The notes below the pieces were generated by a model. It saw nothing but the letters and a program-made list of their open reading frames with translations. It ran no database searches and had not been told where the DNA came from. This document shows, in pieces, positions 35,128 to 47,412 of a DNA stretch of 64,000 bases; position 1 is the stretch's first letter, and each line of letters starts with the position of its first letter. This stretch comes from Cercophora sp. LCS_1 (lineage: Eukaryota > Ascomycota > Sordariomycetes > Sordariales > Lasiosphaeriaceae), in the NCBI GenBank assembly GCA_036250225.1, contig JAPZLL010000002.1, forward strand, positions 1,054,001 to 1,118,000, given 5' to 3'. Position numbers and translations under genes: made by a program.

Positions 35128-38100
35128 GACGCACTGGCTTGAGGCAAGGCAAAGTTCGCAGTCCACCTTATTGAGCGCTGGGTTTTCGTTGCAGCGTATA
35201 TAGCTTCGCGACATGCATAGCCGGCAGATTGCTTGGAAGCACTGGATTTTTTTTTAATCCTTTCTCATTACGGAATACCCTTGGGTCTAGTTGGTACAAT
35301 AATGGGGGATCAGGCTGGGAGAGCGGACAGGGCATGGGGAGAACTCAAAAGTTGGTGTTATTTTGTCTCTGGCACGGATAGGAAAGGTGATCTAATCATG
35401 GACGGTCTGCAAACCGAAAAGGGAGGGTGAACCCAAAAAATTGAGGAGCTATTGAACCGCATTTTCTGCAACGAGCATACCGACATGAAGTCCCATCCGC
35501 CAAACCCGTACTCCGCCCTCGATTTGAACCACGGGTGTGGGCGTTTGGCGAGCAGAGCCTCAGCTCGAGACACTCAGTAAGGTATGTTGCCAACTGGAGC
35601 TGAGCCGGAACCTGGCGGGCTGGGATTGACTACGTCCGGCATTCGGCATGCCATCCAACACAATCGGGTCGTCTTGTCTGCTCACCTCGCAAGCAGTGCG
35701 TCCACCACTCGGCCCTGTTCCTGTGGAGGAAGCCACAAAGCCATCCGTTTTGCTGGGCTCTGCTATTTTTGTATCAGATCCCAAGATGCGTTCACTCGTG
35801 AGGAGTTCCAGCCGCAGTTGTCGTCGTATGGGTCTTACCGGTTTTCCCCCAACGAGATGTTGACGACAGTGACAACCGAACGCCCCGGCACCACGCCTCT
35901 CGCCTCATCTCCCAGCAGGGGTCCAATGACAACCGGGGAGACGCAAGAACAGCACAGCAGAGGAAGCTCCACATATTCGCATTAGGCTCGCCGGGAAGTT
36001 TCTGCTGCTGCATTTGTCAGTCGTGCGGAGACGACCCGACCCGTCCGAGTTCATGATGCTTTTGATCATTTACGGTGAATGCGATAGGGCTCGGGGGCCG
36101 CGGGAGACCTCGGGGCTCCGCGGGACGAGGGAGAAGGAGCTTGAATTGCAACCTCAAAGCGCCATGTTCCACAGGAGCACCAGAAGTGGGTTCAACGTCG
36201 AACGCCTTCGCTCACGGGTAGCATCTCTTCCATCTTATTTGCCTGGCTGTGGGCAGCGGGCTGTGGGTAGGGTCCTCGGATTCTCTCCGGCACGGGCAAG
36301 CTCGGGGGATACAAAACGGAAATACGGTCTGTCTGGTTGGGACCTCGGGTTTCCAGGCGAGGGAGCGGCGCAGCTGGCCTCTTTGCCGTGGATTCTGCGC
36401 GTGGGATCCATGCGTCCCACAATCGGCGCCCGCGCGGCAGAGAGGGAGAGAGAACGAAAGGGGAACAAGCTTGCGAGCAAAAAAGAACCCACGGTTTCCT
36501 CTGTCCGCGCTGCAGTCAATCCCAAGACGGCGTGTTCCGCATAGGAGGTAGTTTAAATGGATGCCTAATGGTGACATTTTGTGCACGTCCACACTAGTGT
36601 AAGCCGCAATCCGACAGCTGGCCCGACGCCAAAGCAGCAAGAACGCTGCGCGCCAGCCTCTTTCTGGCCCCATCCGACTGTTTTCGGGCCAAGCTTGCTG
36701 CCACTGTTGCTGGATGGCCGCTGCACCGCACCGTGAAAGGAATTCAATCTTGACAGAGGGTGGGTTTGAACGGACAGAGTGGCGGTGCATCAAGCGTTGC
36801 ATCGCAAAGCTTGCGTGTCGTTGTGCGATCTCGTTCCACTTTCACCAATTCTTGCTCAACTCACATCCGTTTTGGATGCAAAGGCACGTGCAATCCAGAT
36901 TCTGCAGGAAATAGAAATAAAAAAGAACGTCGGGGCGGGATCCAGGGATCAGCGAAACCCCCTCGCGAAATCCCAGCGATGCCTGCCGAGTCCGGGTCGT
37001 TCTTGGAGCGGACAGAGGTAGCGACGAGGCAGACCCGGCCGACTGGTCGGTTCTCGGCCACCCAAAAAAGCAACCAAAATGTGTGCAAAGCGAAACGAAT
37101 TGTTGCTGTGTGATATGCCATACCCACAAAAACCTGGATCAAGGCGGACTGGGGACGGCGCAACAGCGAGGCATTCCCTTCCTGATGCTTGTCCATCGAT
37201 GGACGGGTTAGGTGGCCGATGCCTCTGTGTTATTGCATGGTCTGTGGTCTGTGTGGTGTGCGCGCGCGCGCGCAAGAAAAAAAAAACACCATTCAAGCAG
37301 TGCTTTTGCCCCTCTGTCTGAAACCGTTTGGATTGCATGTTTGGGCTTTTGGGGGGACTTTGGAGGTTGAGCAACAGCATGGAGCCGAAGCTTTGGGCTT
37401 CCTTCCGGGTTTCTTCGGGGCTCTTTATCTTTCACCCCCTCGGCTTGTAGGGGCACGCCCCTATGTCGTTTCCGGCGGCTCGTCGCCCTGTGCCATGCCT
37501 GTCGTCCCCCCGCGATGGCGACAGTTTGACGTTGTCCCACGGCCTTGGAAGTGCGTGCAGCCAACGCCAGCGAATGGGTGAATTTGCAGAAGCGCGTAGC
37601 AGCAGGGCCTGACTGGTCCATCACACGCCCACACCCCCCCATGACAAGGCCCATACTTCTGCGCCGTCAACCACCAAGTCTTGGATGGAGGGGCCGGCCC
37701 CCATGTTCAACAAATCGACTGACTTCGGACGGCAGGTGACAGGCCAGGTCGGCGGAGAGGAGAGGCGTGCTGCAGACTCCATCAGGAATACCTGTGCAAT
37801 GGAGGGGTGTCTGGCAGGTAAGGGTAACATGGGTGCACGAAGAGTGGAGGTACCAGAAGGTAATGTCTAAGGACAGGGGAGTGGGCAGGGGCGGGGGGAG
37901 GAAGAGGGCAAAATACCAGGGCACATGTCCGTATAAGTTTTGTGCTATGGAGGGAAGCCCGCCAAATGACAGATGTTGGTAGAAGCCCGCCACCATTTAG
38001 CACACACTCTTAAGCGTTGATCCTATGATGCACCGGTGGGCAGAGGCCGGAAGAGGATTCAGAGGAAGCCTTATGCGAGGACTGTAATGATCCACCTTTG

Positions 38101-41100
38101 CTACCTACCCCTGGACTGCATGGACTTGCGCTGCAAAACCCGACGTGCCAGAGACCGCAATGAAGGGGACCTCGCCTTCCCCTCGGTTATCCGTCGCTAG
38201 GCACGGATATAACAGCAAAAACTAGGCCCAGGGTCAAGGCTGGCAGGATACTCTATCTATGGGTGAGGGAATGCAGTGGCAGACATGTCTGTGCTACGCT
38301 CATGATGAGATGAAGCCTCGCCGCCTCCTTGACGCCACGAAACGGCTTCAAGAACATTGATGTGCCAAGTCCCCGAGGGGCTGGTAGTTTTTGATCAAAT
38401 CGCCGATTCTACTCTACGGCAAAGCAATCCGATTGTTCAACTTTAGTTAGACTGTGAGGAGGCTCGTCGAGACAGCACATCCCATATGATCCCATGTGAG
38501 ATAATAGCCCTGCACCTGACGTTGTTGTCAGGCAACTGGGCCTAATGCTAGTATTCGTCGCACTGAATCCTGAGCAACCTATCATCTTGGCCGGGTTCCC
38601 CGACGATGTGTTCCATGAGATCCCCGGTTAACATCCGCCTATGACCCCTTCGTTGCTCATGTAGCTAGAACGCCATTGCTAACATACCCTGGTTTTTTCA
38701 GAGTGTGCCAATCTACTCGGACAGCCTTGGCTGGCCTGTTGAAGTTGATCTTGACCCTCAAGCGTATTTATTCTCTTCGAGCGAACGGCACTCGTAGCGT
38801 GGAAGAATACAAGGTTGCGGGAAACGACATGGAGTTGATGGTATGTCTCGCTCTGGCCAGTGTCCAATACAGGTCTGCAATTCATACCGCGCCGGAGGAA
38901 TTAGGGGCCCGCTTGGGAGGCAACAATGGAGTGCCCCGGAAATCCAGCCACACCGTTTTGATCCTCCTCGTGCAGTCTGCCGCGAATAGCCATGCAGAAC
39001 GAGCCCAGAAATAACAACTGTGAACCGCCCGAGGCCATGGTAGGTTGGAAAGAAACCCGTCGTCACCGACTGCCCCTGAAAGACCCAGACGATGTAGAAA
39101 ACCTAGAGTGAGAGTCGGAGAAACACGGGGAATGGGCGCATATGGGCCCATCATACACTGCAGTTCCAGAGAAATTTGGATGCCCGGAGGCCATGCTCGA
39201 AGGAAAAGAGGTACCCACCGCCACCAGAGAGAGATACATGCTACCGAGCTCTTGCAGAGCCAGGGATGTTCCCGAGAGGGGAGGTTTCTCAGGGGAGCGG
39301 AACAACATGCTTTCCCAACGGGGCGGGTAAGAAAACCGACCCGGCAGGGCTGCAGGGTGCCGCGCCGTTGGTCTCACGATATGGGCTAGCCTAGGTCGCG
39401 TTTTCCACCAGAGAGAACCCGACAAGAACAAAAGTACCTGCCCACGCTTCGGCGAGATTCGGGGTCGTTGCGAGAACCTACCTCGAAAAATTGAAACTGG
39501 ACACCACCTTGGTGGATCCAGATCCAGATTCAGACGATATAAGTCGTCCTTGTGCCATATGTATTTCGACACTGTAGCGGCGTATACCTACCAACCAGAG
39601 TAAACTCCGTCGGAGCAGATGGTATCGTGGATCTTCAAACACTATCTTCGGAGCTAGATAAGCAAGAGGGGACAGTGGCAAAGAGCTAGCGGGTTGTGAA
39701 AGCCGCGTAGGGCAGGCCTCGACCCTGATCTACGTCTGATGTGCCCTTGGTGACATAGAAATTTGGCGGGAGGCATTGCCAAATCCATACCACACCTCCA
39801 CCTCAGAGGGCGAAAGATCTTGTCTCTGTGTGCATCCCGGCAATGGGCCCATTTGACCGAGTCTGAACGGCGGCCGACATTTCCGTTCTGGGACAAATAA
39901 GAAATCCTGCCAGTGGGGGATTATCTCTCGCCCGAGCAGGATCACCCACGTTGCAATCCGGTGTCCTCTGGCTTCAGTTGATGACAGACGCGTGAAAGGG
40001 GAGCCGACACAGAAGAGGAGGAATAAGATACGTTGGCAGCGTCGCCGATCCAATAAGGAGGGCGCCGTGCAGATTCTTTGTCGCGCAGCGCACGCACACA
40101 ACCTGTGAGCCGAAGCCGACAGCATAGAAGGTCTCCCCATACGCTGTAGCTCACCGCCGGGACGCAGAGAGGCGGGGAGGCAGTGTGTGTGCCACGTCCA
40201 GACACGCGGGAGAGAGTAATAACGAGTGAGAAGCGGAAACGTCGACCTTGTGAGGAGAATGGCTGTCTGCATCGAAGAGATTCATTGAGGTAGGTCAGTC
40301 GAACATCGGCGGGAATCTTCTGCCGTTCGTTCCGCACTGGGCAAACGAGGAACCGAGCTGGGCGGGCTTCCGCGGACGGCAGTGACGTCCAGAGTTGGGG
40401 GCCGGATTCGCGATGAAAGGAGTCACGATAAAGGTGCGGAGTTGTGTGCAGCTTGCGATCGAACTCGGGAGTTCCCCTCTTCCTTCAACGCGGCGATGTC
40501 AGAGTGGACGGCATGGGACCCGACGGGTGCTCGATTGACGCATGCATGGACCCAGGCGCTTCGGTGCGCCTGTCGGAGTTCAGAATTGGAGCAAGCCTAT
40601 TTGAGCTTGGTCCTGTCAGGCCCCCTGATTTGCACGACTCAGATCGCCCTGCAAGACCCTCGCATCTTTGGGGAGGGATTGGAGGTGGAGATCAAGCAGT
40701 CTTTGGATTCGTGGCAGTCGCCCAAGTCAACGCCACAAGAACCCAATCCAGAACCGAAAGGAAAGGAGGTGGACGAAACGGGATGTGTCGTGACTTACCC
40801 CGCGGGGCAAAACACTGTCCTCAGTAGAGTGTTCTGTTGAGGTTCTTCCTTGCGAGGTTGATACACGTGGGCGCGGCGTAGCAACGCGCGTATACCGGAA
40901 GGTGCCCCTTTGATGCATGAAGAGGTGACATGCATTTAAAAACCTAGTGGTTAGTGACCTATGTAGCGCCCTTTGTGGACTGAGCAAGACTCGAGCCACC
41001 GTCGGTAAAGTTGAAAGTCGGCTGTGACAGATGGAGTTGGTTGATGGTTGTTGCACCCCCCGCAGCTGGTGGGAGCCCCTAAAACGAAAGGAAACGACGG

Positions 41101-44100
41101 AATAGGAAAGGCGGTGATAGGAGAGGTGGCACCAAGGTGCCTTCCCGCGCAAGCGGACTTGGCACCAAACCCGACCGCGACCGGGATTATCAATCCAGCC
41201 GAGACAGGCGGACACAGGCGGAGACAACCTGCAAGCCCGAAGTCCCCGAGGCGAGGCGGGATTCCGATGTTGCAACGGAGTTGAAACTTGAACGCTTTCC
41301 CGTTTCCACGTCGCTGTCGCCCGTCTGCTGAGGGTGCACTTCTTGCAGTTTGTCTCGCTGCAAATCTCTCATGCCACCATCGGCCATGCCCCGCAAACTG
41401 CCGTTGGTCGGTTAACGAGCGATGCAATGCTTGTTGGTTGCGCATATGGCAGGATCCTCGCCTTGGAGACCAATCCGCGTCGAGATTAAGCGCGGTAAAG
41501 GGCGGCAATATTGAGCCCGCATGTGAGGCCATTCTGTGCCGCGAACCTCTTTGTTACTCAGAGACCAAGTATGCCGACCTGGGCCCCCATTTTTAGTCGC
41601 AGCGGCTCAAGTCCTCTCTTAACTTGTTCAGCCCGCTGGCGAGGCAAAGTGGGCTCCAGAAAGAGGATAGCGCGGGCCCGACAGGATGGTAGCGAGGGTA
41701 ATTGGGCGAGATGTCGCGCAATCTGCCTCTCCTCCCAATTTCCGGCCCAACTTGTGGTCAGCCTTTTGGCCAGTGACACCACACACTGCAAGGCCACTTT
41801 TTTCGACGAGGAGATACCACACGCGGCCACACCAGGTTTCTTTGCCCCTCTTCATGGTCAAAAATGCCAGGATCAAGAGGTTCGGGTTGCAACCGAGCTC
41901 GCCAAACTCAAGTGTATGGGAAATGGGCTTTTCGAGGCTGCGGGGCTCAGTGCGATCTCGAAGGCACCAAACGTTTGCTAGAGGAGCAGCGGTGACCTGA
42001 TAATAGGAATATCTTCAGTCTGCGACATCCGCGCTGTGGGACAGGGGTTCTGAGAGGTTACACAGACGAGGGGTTACTTACAAGTGCGTTTGATGGTTGT
42101 GCGGTCAAACTCTCTGCAATCGGCCGGCACAGGCGGCTTGCGCTCATTCGAGTAAACGCTAAAGGTAAGTTTTTCAATGGTGCATTGCCGCGGATGCGTC
42201 GTAACCTCCCACAGCTGCGCCGGTGGTGGGGGAGTACATACAGCGAACCCAAAGCTCCCGATCACCACCTCGCTTGACTTGAAGCTCACTATACCCCCGC
42301 TTTCGTGTGTGCCCCGTGGCCATTAGCAAATAGCGGGCAGTTCCCACCCTCACCCACTCTAGCGTCCTGAGTGCACCGACAGAAGATGCCGCCCAGCGTG
42401 TGGCAAATGAAGTCATGAACAACGTGCGATGACCTTGCATCCTCTTTCAGAAGGGACATTGTTATTGGCAGCCGCAACGCGAAGGCCGCTCTGGATTTGC
42501 TGTCAGCTCATCGACCAGCCTTGCGTGCCAAGTTTCGCTCGAAGTCCTCCCGTCAAAGGGCGGGGGCACCCTCTTCCCCACCTTCAACGAAACAGACCCT
42601 CTCAGAGCATTGAGAAACACTCTGGTCAAGGCAGGGACTGGGTTTTGATCTAGGCGCACAATATCCATATCCTTTCCGCGCTTCCCCGGATTTACCTCTA
42701 ACCGGAAAGGGAAATCGATAATCCACTTGTCTGTGCTATTCTCAACTAACGCAGGGACATCATGGAGCTTGTGGTAGCTCTTCAGTGGATCTTCTTACTA
42801 GCAACAGGCAGTAACGAGACGGTAGCAACACTACTGCGAGGTCCTTCTGTCAAAACCCACGAAGGTATCTCGTCGCCTGGTATAGTAGGCGAGCTCTTCA
42901 ATGGTGGCCAAACTAACGGCAGACCCGGGCATCCGCCGTTGGTTTCATCGTTCAACGGGTGTTCAATCTGGCAAGCTCGGCGGATCAGGATCGCCGTCCT
43001 CGGCCTGGAGGAGGTGGGTGTCTGCGGCCTCGGCGGGGGCGCAGAGGTTGAGATACTTGGCAAGTGGGCTTGCAGCGGTTTTGTGAAAGTCGGCGGGCAC
43101 TAACCTCGAATCGTTTCTTAAAGTGCTGCCTGATGAGCCAAGGTAACGGCTGGCACAAATCAACATTGCCCTGAAAGCACGGGTCTTCCGCCTTCCCGCC
43201 TCGACGAGATGCGGCATTGGACAAATTTAGGGGGCAAGTGGCTCATGACGCACCGAGCTCGATCGTAGGGCTGCCATCCTCCTGGTCGATGTGCGCGCTT
43301 GGATTCATCTCCGGCACTTGGTACGAATCAAGGGGGCTTGGGGGCCACCAACTCGCCAATCCAGTGGCCGTCAATTAGGTCGGTTTTCGTCCAGAAGGAT
43401 GGGCTCTCTGAGATTTTGCGCGTCTTTATGCCTAGTCCGAGCCCAAGAATGAATGCGACTGGCTTGACTGCGTGCGAGGTCAACACGAATACATATATAC
43501 CATCACTGTGCGAGCGCACCGCGTCGCCCGAGCACCCCCGGAGTTTTCGGGCTTTGCGGAGACCAGGGGCCCTATTCGGCGGTGAGCTCCGCTTAGGCTC
43601 GGAGCGCGACATTGCTTACCGAACCACGCTCCGCAAGTATCAACGACCTTCCCGTTGCATGCATCGTCCTTTTGTCGCCGCTTGCTGATGGTTGTTTGTT
43701 CGGATCTGCGTCTGGTGCTGTGTCTGATGATGCCCGAGGTGTGCTACCACCGGCGTCTATCCCACCAAAAGCCTTTCATCTGGAACCAACCGGCGGCTAT
43801 CTGGCCGCGTTTTCTGCCCGGCTGCGATACTGTGGTGCATGGCGTTGGCGAGTCTCCCTTCCCGAAGTTTTCGGCCTGCAAGTCGACCTCCCGAAGCTTA
43901 GTGACCCGTGTTTGTCACGGTACCTCGACGACTGTACTGCAGTGGGTTCCGGTTTGTACCTTTCACCCCTCTCATGCAGGAACCCTGTCGAGTCGCCTTG
44001 GCAAAACGCCTCTGGACAGCTCCACACCCTTGAACAGGTCGATCCTTCCGTGAGCCCGCCCACACGCCCAGCGACCTGCAAGTGCAACTGGGAGTGGTGG

Positions 44101-45434
44101 ACATGATTTGGTAGAGCTCCCTTTTTGGGCCCGGGATACGTGTTTCTTTCGGTTCAAGCATCTTCCGATGCCAGCGCTAGGGTTTCTTCGCGTTGTCGAC
44201 GCCGCCTGTTGTTCTCATGGCTCGCTCTACACGCCATGGGAAAGCCACACCTGCAAGGCATCTTACTGCGGTGCGTTCCTCTCACGGCGAGTTGCGCAGT
44301 TCGAGAGGATGTGTAGGTAGGTGGCCAAGATACCTCTTCGCCCTCGTTTCTCTGTGTTTCCCACCCTCACTGGCGATTGTACAGATCCCGCGGTTGCCCG
44401 CCCCAACCTCAATCTCGCATTCCCCGGCTCGGTCGACACCGAGATGAACTATTGAGCTGGCTCTTGGCCCCGCATCACTCTAGGGTTGACGCAGTTTGCT
44501 TCGATTTGATGTAGCCCGCAGCTAGCCCGCTTCTTTTACCTTGTCAACGCAACTCGGATCTTCTCTTGCTCGAGAATCATGAGCTATTGCCCTTGTGTCT
44601 GTTCTCTAGCTCCGCCTCATGATATGGCCGATGTTCGATGAAAAGCCTCAATCAGCGGCCGCTACTAAAGCAGCCGCATGTGTTGAACGAAGCCCTGGAC
44701 AACAGTACCGGCTTTGCTCGACAATTCTACTGCCTGCGAGCCCGACAAGCCCCGAGGGCTAGTATCAACCGGTTCAAGGCGCCACCAGGCCCCGATGATT
44801 GTCGCAGCCGCAGCATCTCGCTGGCCAGAGGGCCGTCAAACAGATCCACTGCCTTGCCTGCATCACAGATGACCCAGACGTCTGCGGCGACCCAGTCACG
44901 GCACCGTTGAAGCAAGGGCACGAGCTCTCTCGGCGGCTAGCCTGCAGGACCGGCAGAAGGTACGTACTCTTCCTACCTTTTCGATACCCCCAGCCCAGCC
45001 CTTGGCTCCACCCCTCCCCTCCACAAGGGCCACACCCCTCTAGAGGGACGTGGCCCTGGCCCTGGCCAGGGAAGACGAACGGGGGCCCCCTGGGCGGCAT
45101 ACCGACATGGCTTACAGAAGCTTTCCTTTGTCCAGGGACACCACCAGACCGCGGACCCACCTCCGAGTTTCCTCACCCTCGGTGTTATAGATAGAATCCC
45201 TCCGCCCTCTACCTAGTCTCGTCTCTGCTCCCTACCTTCGTCCCACTCTGCCCCCGTGCTACCCACATCGCCATCGCATCTATGGTATAAGGTCAGACGC
45301 TGTGTGCCCTACCCCCTTTCCATTTCCCTCCATTCCACCTCCACGCTCAGGGACAAGGCCGCGGTTTCATCGCCTCATCGTCCCGTCCTTCGTCGACGTA
45401 GTCCTCCCAGACACAAACAAGACTCGGGTGCAAG
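35128..45434. other. 10.3-kb stretch without a convincing gene
   Basis: Between two plus-strand regulatory-type genes. Open frames of 100-200 codons occur on both strands but overlap, lack recognisable domains and have shadow-like composition. Visible details are poly-T at 35249, a GT/GC-alternating tract with poly-A (37251-37286), a splice-acceptor-like site at 38677-38701 ahead of a short protein-like frame, and C/T-rich DNA before 45435. It may be the long promoter of the SANT-like gene, non-coding transcripts, or decayed DNA. Confidence 0.55.
37251..37286. repeat. Alternating purine-pyrimidine tract plus poly-A
   Basis: GTGTGGTGTG followed by a CG-alternating run (37260-37273) and then ten A. 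Alternating CG/TG tracts can adopt Z-DNA. Confidence 0.8.
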
Positions 45435-47412
45435 ATGAGTACTGACGGCCAACAAGACCACCCCGTACCACTGGTCAAGCTCTTGCAGGTGGACCACTTT
45501 CTTCTGGGCGCCGAGGACAGCAGGATCGTAACTCCTCCGCACACGCCGCCTACATATCCCCATCTCCACAGCGAGATGGTCGGCTCTCATTATCTCTCGC
45601 CCGGTCCGCACCACACCGATCGTATCCAGTCGGACGGCCTACGCGACTCAACAACCTCTTGCTCCAGTGGCCCCTCAACGGGTGCCTATACCACCCCTGA
45701 GCTGGATCCATACAGTGCTGTACGTCAACACAGGGTTCTTCACCTATTCACCGTCGCAGCGCCAGGCGGCAGTGACTCACAGTGTGAGCAGACTTCGGGT
45801 GTCTCTTCCTTCAACTATCCAGCCGCCGCTGATCCGTCCCTTTTAACTCCTGTGTCGAGCGCTGCCAGCCCTCCATTACAACAGAGGCCAGCAACCAAAG
45901 TCATGCGGAGCTACCACCACGCCCAAGCCACAGCCTCCGGTGCTCAAATACCCACTCCTCCAAACACATCTAAGATGTACTACGCCAGCAACTACGACAT
46001 GGGTTCCAGCAGTCAAGGCTCGTCACCCATGACAGTCCACCCCCAAGTCACTGAGGCATCTCAGTTCGACATGGCGCCGTACATGGCGCACTCTTCACCT
46101 GGAAACCAACACCCATCGTCACCTAAGGCTGAGGTACCTCCGCCCATCGACCCATACTTGGGTCACTTCACAGTGTCTGGTGCCAACGATGATGTTACCC
46201 AACACGGCTTTCATGGCTACCACCAGTTTCCCGAGGTCGACCCAGAGCTCATCCCGAGGCATCAGCATCCGGGACACTTTCACATCCCCGCGCCGCACCT
46301 CGACAATCGATTGTCGCCCAATGGTGTTCAAGCCTCAATTCTTCCTCAATCACATCACACTCAGTACAGGCAAGAGCCACCACCGGGGGTGGGAGACCTC
46401 CGGGGTTCGCCTATGATTGTCTATCCAGCACAGGCTCCTCCTTCCAAAAAACGGCCAGCCAAGAGGTCTCCATCCTTTCCAAACAAACGGCCACGGACTC
46501 CCAAGGGATCTACACGTCTTGGATCAATGGACGGGGGCTTCGAGGACGACAAGGATATGGAGGAACTTACACTTCGGGACGACGCGCCTGAGGATGACAA
46601 GTACCTCTTCCAGCTACGCAAGGAGTTTCTTTCGGAAAAGGGCAAGGGAATGTGGGAGGAAATGAAGGCAAAATACTCGGAAAATCATCAAGGTAATTGG
46701 GAGAAGGCGGCGCTTCAAATGAAAGTGTCCCGCGCGGTCGCGAAATTTGGAGTCTGGCCGAAAAGAGAGGTAAGTAAAGAGTAAGTCTCGGGCAGTCTGG
46801 ACGCTATACTAACGACGTGAACAGATCGAAAGGCTACAAGAGGCTCATCAATACTTTGAGGAGAAGCGCTACCAGTTGATCTTGGCTCGTATGAAAGAAA
46901 ACGGCGGCTGCAGAGTTTGGGACTGGAAACCACAGCACATTGAAGCCATGCTCGTCAAGCTCGGCGTCGAAGAGCCGACAATTGACGACAAGACGAACTC
47001 GCGAAGAAGAAGGGCCAAGGTAGCCAGGCGCCGCGCCTCACAAACGACTCCCCATAGCGCGCAGTCCCACGTCATGGGTGATTGGTCGAGCGGGCTTGGT
47101 CTTCACCCAAGTTTCCAGAACCATGGCCACGCTGTCGCTTCCCGTCCCTTCGACATACTCGGCGACGAAGCCAATATCGCTCCCACATTCACTTCAGAGC
47201 AGGAGAACGAGCTTATCGAGCAAATATTCAACAAACCAGTAAAGACGGAGGGCAGTTTAAGCCCTGTGATCATGGCAGTGGCCTACGATGACGATTCAGG
47301 ACGCCGTTCGTCCGCACGTGATCTCAATCATCACCACAGCGAAAGAGTTGCCCGACAAGCGTGCGAACAGCTCATGCAGCAACAAACGCGGGGACCAGAG
47401 CACACATATTGA
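45435..47412 (+). CDS. Nuclear SANT/Myb-like fungal regulator
   Basis: Exon 1 (45435-46769) and exon 2 (46825-47412) flank a 55-nt intron (GTAAGT...ACAG, branch CTAAC); 640 residues. The first ~340 residues are Pro/Ser/His/Gln-rich and disordered. A bipartite basic signal (KKRPAKRS and NKRPRTPKG) lies near 343-368. The conserved core at about 387-495, starting DDKYLFQLRKEFLSEKGKGM and continuing across the intron through RMKENGGCRVWDW, is helical with spaced Trp/Phe as in SANT/Myb repeats, pointing to DNA or chromatin binding. A further GTACGT...ACAG segment (45720-45782, 63 nt) is frame-neutral and may also be spliced, giving 619 residues. The 10-kb upstream void would fit a regulator with complex control. 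Target genes unknown; family name not recognised. Confidence 0.82.
45720..45782 (+). other. Possible frame-neutral intron in the SANT-like gene
   Basis: GTACGT donor, GTGACTC and CACAG acceptor, 63 nt with no in-frame stop. Retention adds 21 residues with a composition (HRVLHLFTVAA) unlike the flanking Ser/Pro-rich sequence, favouring splicing. Confidence 0.5.

Noticed and set aside
35515..35600. tRNA-like B box on the minus strand (GGTTCAAATC)
   Set aside because: The flanking bases do not form a T stem and no matching A box or acceptor stem can be drawn.
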